From positions 62,001 to 126,000 of the forward strand of contig NZ_JAPZQK010000002.1 of NCBI RefSeq assembly GCF_027530345.1: a stretch of 64,000 nucleotides of DNA, in the 5' to 3' direction. Positions 58,416 to 64,000 of the stretch are shown one piece after another. The position numbers were made by a program, and so were the translations under genes. The notes below the pieces were generated by a model that did no database searches, was not told the DNA's origin, and saw only the letters and a list, made by a program, of their open reading frames with translations. The stretch comes from Silanimonas sp. GTDB lineage: Bacteria > Pseudomonadota > Gammaproteobacteria > Xanthomonadales > Xanthomonadaceae. Within the stretch, counting starts at the first letter, position 1, and every line of letters begins with the position of its first letter.

Positions 58416-59027
58416 TCAGCGCGGTGAAGCGGCCTGCAAACGCTCGCGCAAGTTCACCAGCATGGCCGCGGTGGCGCCCCAGATGCGGTGTTCGCGCCAC
58501 TGGAACTCCACTAGCAGGCGCGTGCGGCCGCGCCACTCCATCGCCACATCGCGGGCGCTGGCCGGGTCGAGCAGGAAATCGAGCGGCACTTCGAAGGCTT
58601 CGGCCACTTCGTCGGCGTTCGGATGCAAGGGATGCTCGTGGTCAATGCGCGCCACCAGCGGATAGACATGAAAGCCGGTGATCGTCGCGTACGGGTCGAG
58701 CCAGCCGAGCGGCTCGATGCTGCGCGCCGGCAGACCGACTTCCTCCTCGGTTTCGCGGATCGCTGCCGCGAGCGGACCCGCGTCGGCGAGATCGACGCGC
58801 CCACCGGGGAAGCTGATCTGGCCGGCATGGTGCCGCAGCGCGTCCTGCCGCCGCGTCAGGAGCACCGTGGTGCCGCTGCCGTGTTCGCGCAGGCCGACGA
58901 GCACCGCGGCCGGGCGCAAGGGTTCGGCGGGCAACAGATCCGCCAACTGTTCGAGGTTCCACGGCGACGCGACGGGCGCCGGGTGCAGCCCAAGCAGCGC
59001 GCGTTCGAACAGGTGGCGGGACAGCAT
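58416..59027 (-). CDS. Nudix hydrolase, CoA pyrophosphatase type
   Basis: A 203-residue enzyme with the Nudix box GGRVDLADAGPLAAAIRETEEEVGL preceded by LLTRRQDALRHHAGQISFPGG, the LLTxR...HxGxxxFPGG pattern of CoA diphosphatases (NudL/YeaB). It would split CoA or acyl-CoA into phosphopantetheine and 3',5'-ADP. It begins eight bases after the DUF1289 gene. Confidence 0.9.
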   Translation of the reverse strand: MLSRHLFERALLGLHPAPVASPWNLEQLADLLPAEPLRPAAVLVGLREHGSGTTVLLTRRQDALRHHAGQISFPGGRVDLADAGPLAAAIRETEEEVGLPARSIEPLGWLDPYATITGFHVYPLVARIDHEHPLHPNADEVAEAFEVPLDFLLDPASARDVAMEWRGRTRLLVEFQWREHRIWGATAAMLVNLRERLQAASPR

Positions 59028-59035
59028 CGAACGCT

Positions 59036-59215
59036 TCAGCCGGCGAGCCGCGACTCGCGTTCCGGCAGCACCTCGTCCGTCAGGCGCTGGCGTTCGGCAT
59101 CGCCCATCAGCGACCAGCGCGCGATCTCGTCGCCGGTGCGGAAGCAGCCTTCACAGAAGCCGGTGGCGTCGAGGCTGCAGATGCCGATGCAAGGGGTGAG
59201 GATTGGCGTGGACAT
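59036..59215 (-). CDS. DUF1289 family protein
   Basis: A 59-residue protein beginning MSTPILTPCIGICSLDATGF, with the four cysteines of the family (CIGIC...FCEGC) followed by FRTGDEIARWSLM. The Cys pattern suggests metal binding. Family function is unknown, though it commonly neighbours housekeeping enzymes. No good Shine-Dalgarno sequence. It lies between the Nudix gene and the FKBP terminator. Confidence 0.88.
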   Translation of the reverse strand: MSTPILTPCIGICSLDATGFCEGCFRTGDEIARWSLMGDAERQRLTDEVLPERESRLAG

Positions 59216-59229
59216 TCAAGGTTCCGGAA

Positions 59230-59261
59230 ACAAACAGGGCGCCGCCGGAGCGACGCCCTGT
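59230..59261 (-). terminator. Terminator after the FKBP gene
   Basis: On the minus strand an 8-bp stem (ACAGGGCG/CGCCCTGT) around a 12-base loop is followed by TTGTTTCC. It lies between the FKBP gene and the DUF1289 gene. Confidence 0.75.
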
Positions 59262-59281
59262 CGATGCCGCGAGCGTCGGGA

Positions 59282-60025
59282 TTACTTGACGCTGACGAGC
59301 TTCAGGTCGAACACGAGGGCCTGGCCCGGGCCGACCGGCGAACGCGGGTCGTTGCCGAAGGCCTTGTCGGCCGGCAGGTAGATTTCCCAACGCGAGCCGA
59401 CCGGCATCAGCGGCAGCACTTCGCGGATGCCGACGAGCGGGAACTGTTCGATCTTGAACGTGGCCGGCTGCGCGTTCGGCGACGCGTAGGTGTTGGCCAG
59501 CTCCTGGCCGGTGTGCAGCGAGTAGCGGAAGTGCATCTGCACTTCGCTCGTCGCGGTCGGGCGCGCACCGGTGCCGGCGTCGATGATGCGGTACTGGATG
59601 CCCGAGGGCAGCGTGGTGACGCCCTGCTTGGCGCGATTGGCCGCCAGGAAGGCGTCCGACTTCGCCTTGTTCTCGCGAGCGGCGGTCTCGAACTGGGTGC
59701 GGGCTTCGGTCTGCAGCTTCTGCTGCAGCCAGCCCACGGCGCGGCCCATCTGCTCTTCGGTGTAGGCCGCCTGGCGCTTGTTGTAGGCGTCCTGCAGGCC
59801 GCGGATGACCTGGTTCATGTCGACGTCCGCCTTGGCGTTGACGATCGACAGGCCGGCGTCATAGCCGAGCGCGTAGCTCAGGGTGTTCTTGTCGGGCTGG
59901 GGCAGCGGCGCCTGCTGGGCCGGAGCGCCCTGCGGACGGGCCTGCGGAGCGGGGGCCGGGGCCTGCGCGGTCGCGGCGGTGGCGACGGCGGCAGCAAGGG
60001 CAACAGCGAGGACGCGCACGATCAT
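59282..60025 (-). CDS. Periplasmic FKBP-type peptidyl-prolyl isomerase (FkpA/Mip-like)
   Basis: A 247-residue exported foldase: signal peptide about 1-20, a proline/alanine/glutamine-rich linker, a helical dimerisation region (SYALGYDAGLSI...NQVIRGLQDAYN), a long helix, then the FKBP domain (GIQYRIIDAGTGARPTATSEVQMHFRYSL...GSRWEIYLPADKAFG...PGQALVFDLKLVSV). Several canonical FKBP active-site aromatics are replaced (for example the usual VTVHYxG segment reads VQMHFRY), so catalysis may be weak while chaperone function stays. ATG at 60025 has GGAG six bases ahead. Divergent from the enoyl-CoA hydratase gene. Confidence 0.9.
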   Translation of the reverse strand: MIVRVLAVALAAAVATAATAQAPAPAPQARPQGAPAQQAPLPQPDKNTLSYALGYDAGLSIVNAKADVDMNQVIRGLQDAYNKRQAAYTEEQMGRAVGWLQQKLQTEARTQFETAARENKAKSDAFLAANRAKQGVTTLPSGIQYRIIDAGTGARPTATSEVQMHFRYSLHTGQELANTYASPNAQPATFKIEQFPLVGIREVLPLMPVGSRWEIYLPADKAFGNDPRSPVGPGQALVFDLKLVSVK

Positions 60026-60040
60026 TCAAGTCTCCAGCGT

Positions 60041-60071
60041 AAAAAGAATCGAGGCCGTGGGGCGGCCTCGA
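60041..60071 (-). promoter_or_regulatory. Terminator-like hairpin in the FKBP leader
   Basis: On the minus strand a perfect 9-bp stem (TCGAGGCCG/CGGCCTCGA) with a CCCCA loop is followed by TTCTTTTT, then the FKBP ribosome binding site. A TATTCT -10-like hexamer lies at 60081-60086, so the hairpin would open the transcript. It may act as attenuator or as a 5' protecting structure. Confidence 0.5.
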
Positions 60072-60135
60072 GGGCGACGTAGAATAGCGGCCGGGGGCCT
60101 GAATCGCCACTGACATTCCGGGCCCGGAAGCACAC

Positions 60136-60144
60136 TTATCCACA
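60136..60144 (+). other. DnaA-box-like nonamer
   Basis: TTATCCACA, a perfect match to the consensus DnaA box, 17 bases before the enoyl-CoA hydratase start. A single copy far from any visible replication gene; function unknown. Confidence 0.35.
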
Positions 60145-60161
60145 GCCCGCGCGGAGCGCGC

Positions 60162-60944
60162 ATGACCTTTAACACCCTCCTAACCGAAGATCGGGGCGCG
60201 GTTCGCGTCATCACGGTCAACCGCCCCGACAAGCTCAACGCGCTGAACCACGCGACGCTGACCGATCTGCACGCGGCCTTCGCTGCCGCCGCGGCCGACG
60301 ACAGCGTCCGCGCCATCGTGCTCACCGGCGCCGGCCCAAAGGCTTTCGTGGCGGGCGCGGACATCGCCGAGATGAATGGCCTGAGCCCGGTGCAGTCTCG
60401 CGATTTCTCGCGCCACGGCCAGGCGCTCATGACCCGCATCGAACGCCTCGGCAAGCCGGTGGTCGGCATGCTCAACGGCTTCGCGCTCGGCGGTGGCCTC
60501 GAGCTGGCGATGGCCTGCCACCTGCGCATCGCCGCCGACACCGCGAAGATCGGCCAGCCGGAAATCAACCTCGGCCTGATCCCCGGCTTCGGCGGCACGC
60601 AGCGCCTGCTGCGCCTCGCCGGCCGCGCCGCCACCCTCGAACTCTGCCTGCTCGGTGCGCCGATCGGCGCGGAGCGCGCGATGCAGCTCGGCATCGTCAA
60701 TCGCGTGGTTCCGGCGGCGGAGCTTGAAGCCGCCACCTTCGCCATCGCCGAGCAGCTCGCGAGCGCGGCGCCGCAGGCCCTTCGCGGCATCCTCGACGCC
60801 GTGCTGATCGGCGGCGAATCGCCGATCGATGTCGGCCTCGATTACGAGACGCAGGGCTTCGCCATCGCGTTCTCGACCGAGGACATGAAGGAAGGCACCG
60901 GCGCCTTCCTCGCCAAGCGCAAACCCAGCTTCACCGGCCGCTGA
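60162..60944 (+). CDS. Enoyl-CoA hydratase
   Basis: A 260-residue crotonase. Both catalytic glutamates are present: Glu114 (GGGLELAMACH) and Glu134 (GQPEINLGLIPGFGGTQ). The oxyanion motif is AFVAGADIAEM. It hydrates trans-2-enoyl-CoA in beta-oxidation or a related degradation route. The start is ATG at 60162 in a short gap carrying the DnaA-like box; rsxC follows 34 bases downstream. Confidence 0.94.
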   Translation: MTFNTLLTEDRGAVRVITVNRPDKLNALNHATLTDLHAAFAAAAADDSVRAIVLTGAGPKAFVAGADIAEMNGLSPVQSRDFSRHGQALMTRIERLGKPVVGMLNGFALGGGLELAMACHLRIAADTAKIGQPEINLGLIPGFGGTQRLLRLAGRAATLELCLLGAPIGAERAMQLGIVNRVVPAAELEAATFAIAEQLASAAPQALRGILDAVLIGGESPIDVGLDYETQGFAIAFSTEDMKEGTGAFLAKRKPSFTGR

Positions 60945-60978
60945 GCGCGCGCGGGCCGGCGGTCATGGGCGGGCGACG

Positions 60979-62583
60979 ATGAGCCTGCATCGGTTCTTCG
61001 GCGGCCTCGTACTGCCGGCGATGAAGCCCGTGCCGGCACCGGTGCGGCGATTGCCGCTGCCGGGCCGACTGCGCGTGCCTCTGCTCCAACACGCCGGTGC
61101 GGAGGCCGAGGCCTGCGTGGCGGTCGGCGATCGCGTTCGGCGGTTCCAGCGGATCGGTCGCCGCGCGGCAGACACGTTTGGCGCGGACGTGCATGCACCG
61201 GCGGCCGGCGTTGTGGTCGCGATCGAGCGCGGGCCGGTCGCGATGCCGGGCACGCCGGAGGCGACGCATGTGGTGATCGCGGTCGATGCCGACGCTGCGC
61301 AAGCGTGGGTTTCGGGCGACGGCGAATCGCAGGACGACGCCCGGATGCCGGCGCTCGATCCACGCACGACGCCCCACGACGCCCTGCGCCAGCGGCTGGC
61401 CGACGCCGGTCTGGTGGGCCTCGGGGGCGCGGGCTTTCCGACCGCCGAGAAGCTCTCCCTCACGCACCACCTCCTGATCCTCAACGGGGCCGAGTGCGAG
61501 CCCGTGGTGGCCTGTGACGAAGCTCTGCTGCGCGAGCGCGCCGACGAGGTGGTGGCCGGCGGACGGCTGCTGGCGCGTCTGTGCGGCGCCGCACGCCTTG
61601 TGCTGGCGATGGAACAACGCATGGGCTCGGCCCTGCCGGCGGTGCAGGCAGCGATCGCCGCAAACGTGGACGGTGACGTCGAGCGGCTGAGGGTTGAACT
61701 GGCGCTGCTACCGGACCGTTACCCCGCCGGTGGTGAACGCCAGCTCATCCAGGCGCTGACCGGCGAGGAAGTCCCCGACGGCGGCCTGCCGCGCGACCTC
61801 GGCGTGCTCGTGCAGAACGTCGGCACCGCCGCGGCGGCTTGGCGGGCCGTCGTGCATGGCGAACCGCAGGTCTCGCGCCTGGTGACCGTGGGTGGCGATG
61901 GGGTTTCCCATGCCGCCACCTTCGAAGTGTTGCTCGGCACCCCGGCGTCGCGCGTGGCGGAAGCCGTGGGCGGCTGGCGCGACGACGCAACGGTGCTGCG
62001 CGCCGGTGGCCCGATGATGGGCGTGGCGCTGCCGCATGACGACGTGGCGGTGATCAAGACCACCATCGCCCTCACCGCCTGGTGCGGGCCTGTGTCACCC
62101 GATGCAGGAGCGCGTTCATCCGCGCCAAGGTCGCCGCTGCCCTGCATCCGCTGCGGCGACTGCGCGGACGCCTGCCCTTCACGGCTCCAACCACAGTTGC
62201 TGCATGGGCGCCTCAAGGCCTCCGACGGCGGCGACCTGGGCGGCGCCCTGGCCCTCGGCCTCGGTGCCTGCATCGAATGCGGGGCCTGCGACGCCGTCTG
62301 CCCGAGCGCGATCCCGCTCACCGCCGGCTTCGTCGCGGCCCGGCAGTCGGCACGGCTCGGCCAGCACCAGCGCGTGCAAGCGGAGGCGGCGAAGGAGCGC
62401 TTCGAACGCCGCATCGAACGCCTGCAGCGCGAGGCCGAAGACGCCGCCCAGCACCAGGCCCAGCGGGTGAAGCGGGTGTCCGGCGCCGCGGCGGCGGCCT
62501 TGGCGAAGGCCCGATCCAAACGCGCCGGGAGTGGTTCGGCCCCGAGCACGGCGGACGCGCCATCCGACGGTGGCCCGCCGTGA
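60979..62583 (+). CDS. rsxC: Electron transport complex subunit RsxC (RnfC)
   Basis: A 534-residue peripheral subunit of the Rnf/Rsx complex, which passes electrons between NADH and ferredoxin across the inner membrane. The N-terminal part holds the NADH/FMN-binding domain (GGAGFPTAEKLSL, LILNGAECEPVVACDEALLRE). Two 4Fe-4S motifs begin at Cys389 (CIRCGDCADACP) and Cys431 (CIECGACDAVCP). The C-terminus is a charged coiled segment. rsxA and rsxB are not upstream; an enoyl-CoA hydratase gene is. Its stop overlaps the rsxD GTG. Confidence 0.95.
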   Translation: MSLHRFFGGLVLPAMKPVPAPVRRLPLPGRLRVPLLQHAGAEAEACVAVGDRVRRFQRIGRRAADTFGADVHAPAAGVVVAIERGPVAMPGTPEATHVVIAVDADAAQAWVSGDGESQDDARMPALDPRTTPHDALRQRLADAGLVGLGGAGFPTAEKLSLTHHLLILNGAECEPVVACDEALLRERADEVVAGGRLLARLCGAARLVLAMEQRMGSALPAVQAAIAANVDGDVERLRVELALLPDRYPAGGERQLIQALTGEEVPDGGLPRDLGVLVQNVGTAAAAWRAVVHGEPQVSRLVTVGGDGVSHAATFEVLLGTPASRVAEAVGGWRDDATVLRAGGPMMGVALPHDDVAVIKTTIALTAWCGPVSPDAGARSSAPRSPLPCIRCGDCADACPSRLQPQLLHGRLKASDGGDLGGALALGLGACIECGACDAVCPSAIPLTAGFVAARQSARLGQHQRVQAEAAKERFERRIERLQREAEDAAQHQAQRVKRVSGAAAAALAKARSKRAGSGSAPSTADAPSDGGPP

Positions 62584-63557
62584 GCCCGCGCCGCTTCCGC
62601 GATCCGGGTACGCCTTCGCTGCGCCTCGCCCGCAGCGTGCCGATGACCATGGGCCTCGTGCTGCTGGCGCTGCTGCCCGGCATCGCGGCGATGACGCTGT
62701 TCTTCGGCCCGGGCGTGCTGGGGCAGATCACGCTCGCCGTGCTGTTCGCCATGGGGTTGGAGGCGGCGATGCTGGCCCTGCGCGGCGCGGCGCTGAAGCC
62801 GGCGCTCACGGATCTCTCCGCACCGCTGACGGCGGTGCTGTTCGCGCTGTGCCTGCCGCCGACCGCGCCGTGGTGGATGAACCTCGTCGGCGTCTCCGCA
62901 GCGATCGTGGTGGCGAAGCATCTGTATGGCGGCCTCGGCCACAACCCGTTCAACCCGGCGATGGTCGGCGTGGCGGTGGTGGTGCTCGCCTTCCCGCTCG
63001 AGTACTCGCGCTGGATCGCGCCCGGTCAGTGGGACACCTTGGCGCAGGCCACGCCGCTCGATCTACTGCGCCAGCAGGCCACGCAGGGCTACGCGCTGTC
63101 CGAGATCCGCGCGAACCCGGTGTTCGGCGCGTTCGGCGGCCGCGGCTGGGAGTGGGTGGCGGGCTGCTGGGCGCTGGGCGGGCTGTTCCTGCTCTGGAAG
63201 CGGGTGATCCCCTGGCAGACGCCCGTCGCGGTGCTGGGCACCACGGTGCTGGTGACCTTGCCGTTCTGGCTATGGGACGCCGACACGCACCCGAGTCCGC
63301 TGAGCCACGTCTTCTCGGGCGCGCTGGTGTTCGCCGCCGTCTTCATCGCCACCGACCCGGTATCGGGCTGCACGACGCCGCGCGGTCGTCTGATCTTCGG
63401 CACCGGCGTGGCCCTGCTGACGCTGGCGATCCGGCGCTGGGGCGGCTTCCCCGATGGCGTGGCCTTCGCCGTGCTGCTGATGAATGCCGCCGCGCCGCTA
63501 ATCGATCGGCTCGCGAGGCCGCGCTGGCTCGGCGAACGGACGAAGGGCGCACCATGA
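62580..63557 (+). CDS. rsxD: Electron transport complex subunit RsxD (RnfD)
   Basis: A 325-residue membrane subunit with about nine helices. GHNPFNPAMVG is a family signature. The likely covalent FMN attachment site is Thr158 in AQATPLD, with the preceding residue Gln instead of the more common Ser/Gly. A late block DPVSGCTTPRGRLIFG is also conserved. The start is GTG, overlapping the rsxC stop by four bases. Confidence 0.94.
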   Translation: MSPRRFRDPGTPSLRLARSVPMTMGLVLLALLPGIAAMTLFFGPGVLGQITLAVLFAMGLEAAMLALRGAALKPALTDLSAPLTAVLFALCLPPTAPWWMNLVGVSAAIVVAKHLYGGLGHNPFNPAMVGVAVVVLAFPLEYSRWIAPGQWDTLAQATPLDLLRQQATQGYALSEIRANPVFGAFGGRGWEWVAGCWALGGLFLLWKRVIPWQTPVAVLGTTVLVTLPFWLWDADTHPSPLSHVFSGALVFAAVFIATDPVSGCTTPRGRLIFGTGVALLTLAIRRWGGFPDGVAFAVLLMNAAAPLIDRLARPRWLGERTKGAP

Positions 63558-64000
63558 GCCTGCGCCTCGGCAATCTAGGACGTGGGGCCCTCACGCTGGC
63601 CGTCGTCGGAGCGCTGGGCCTCGGCGGCCTGCTGGCCCTGCGCGCGCTCACCGCGGAGCGCATCGCCGAACAGCAGCGCGCGTCGACCCTCCGTGCCTTG
63701 GCCTTGTTGTTGCCGAAGGAGTACGACAACGACCCGCAAGCCGATCGTATCGACGTGGTCGCCCCCGCGTGGCTCGGCAGCGACGATGCGCTCGCCGTGC
63801 GTCGCGCCCGCCGAGACGGCGTGCTCCAAGCCCTGCTGCTCGAAGCCGTCGCGCCCGACGGCTACAACGGCGACATCCGCCTTCTCGTCGGCGTGGATGC
63901 GCGGGGCCGGGTGATCGGGGTGCGCGTGGTCGAACACCGCGAGACGCCGGGCCTTGGCGATCCCATCGAGATCGCGCGCGGCCCGTGGATCACCGGCTTC
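63554..64000 (+). CDS. rsxG: Electron transport complex subunit RsxG (RnfG), 5' part
   Basis: The first 149 codons of a gene that runs past the window. An N-terminal membrane helix (about 12-30) is followed by a periplasmic domain ending GRVIGVRVVEHRETPGLGDPIEIA, typical of the FMN-carrying RnfG. The covalent FMN Thr lies beyond the edge. ATG overlaps the rsxD stop (ATGA). Expected next genes in this family are rsxE and nth. Confidence 0.93.
   Translation, partial: MSLRLGNLGRGALTLAVVGALGLGGLLALRALTAERIAEQQRASTLRALALLLPKEYDNDPQADRIDVVAPAWLGSDDALAVRRARRDGVLQALLLEAVAPDGYNGDIRLLVGVDARGRVIGVRVVEHRETPGLGDPIEIARGPWITGF

Overview
The window is 64 kb of GC-rich, densely packed chromosome from a gammaproteobacterium, most likely a member of the Lysobacteraceae (Xanthomonadaceae). 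The assignment rests on three things visible here: conserved blocks (tig-clpP-clpX-lon-hupB, alaS-csrA-tRNA, lexA-recA-recX, rpsP-rimM-trmD-rplS, ribF-ileS-lspA-ispH, rplU-rpmA-obgE), a lexA operator of the TTAG-N6-TACTA type described for Xylella and Xanthomonas, and frequent GTG starts. The genus is not determined. No insertion sequence, phage, plasmid or CRISPR signature was seen. No gene-free stretch exceeds 300 bases; the longest is the 288 bases between rplU and uvrA.

1-7.3 kb is the most accessory part: the end of a GT9 glycosyltransferase, a DUF6165 protein, an acyltransferase, tRNA-Ser(CGA), then a secreted caspase-like protein divergent from a large Ig-repeat autotransporter. 7.3-9.5 kb holds a PP2C phosphatase facing a membrane Ser/Thr kinase. 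9.5-13.5 kb has dnaQ, rnhA, a methyltransferase, mltD and fabI. 13.6-23.4 kb reads mostly on the minus strand: ppiD, tRNA-Val and tRNA-Asp behind hupB, then lon, clpX, clpP and tig, then seven tRNAs. csrA, alaS, recX, recA, lexA and cinA follow, facing mutS.

32-49 kb carries translation, secretion and envelope housekeeping: an S4 protein, rplS, trmD, rimM, rpsP, ffh, a CcsA-like membrane protein, a DUF1444 protein, radA, a SGNH lipoprotein, tRNA-Thr, ispH, lspA, ileS, ribF, murJ, rpsT, obgE, rpmA and rplU. 50-61 kb has uvrA with an overlapping thioesterase gene, a DUF4139 protein, two crotonases, a fusion of a phosphate-binding-like domain with OmpA, a rhodanese, a Nudix hydrolase, a DUF1289 protein and a FKBP foldase. 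The window ends in rsxC-rsxD-rsxG, with rsxG cut by the edge.

Functional themes are protein folding and turnover (Tig, ClpXP, Lon, PpiD, FKBP), DNA repair (RecA, RecX, LexA, MutS, UvrA, RadA, DnaQ), translation, and envelope biogenesis. Many neighbours overlap by four bases (ATGA or GTGA), which suggests translational coupling. Points worth a second look are a ten-base box repeated just upstream of rplS, rpsP and rplU; a LexA operator touching the lexA start codon; the caspase/autotransporter pair with palindromes between them; a terminator-like hairpin in the FKBP leader; and the phosphate-binding/OmpA fusion.
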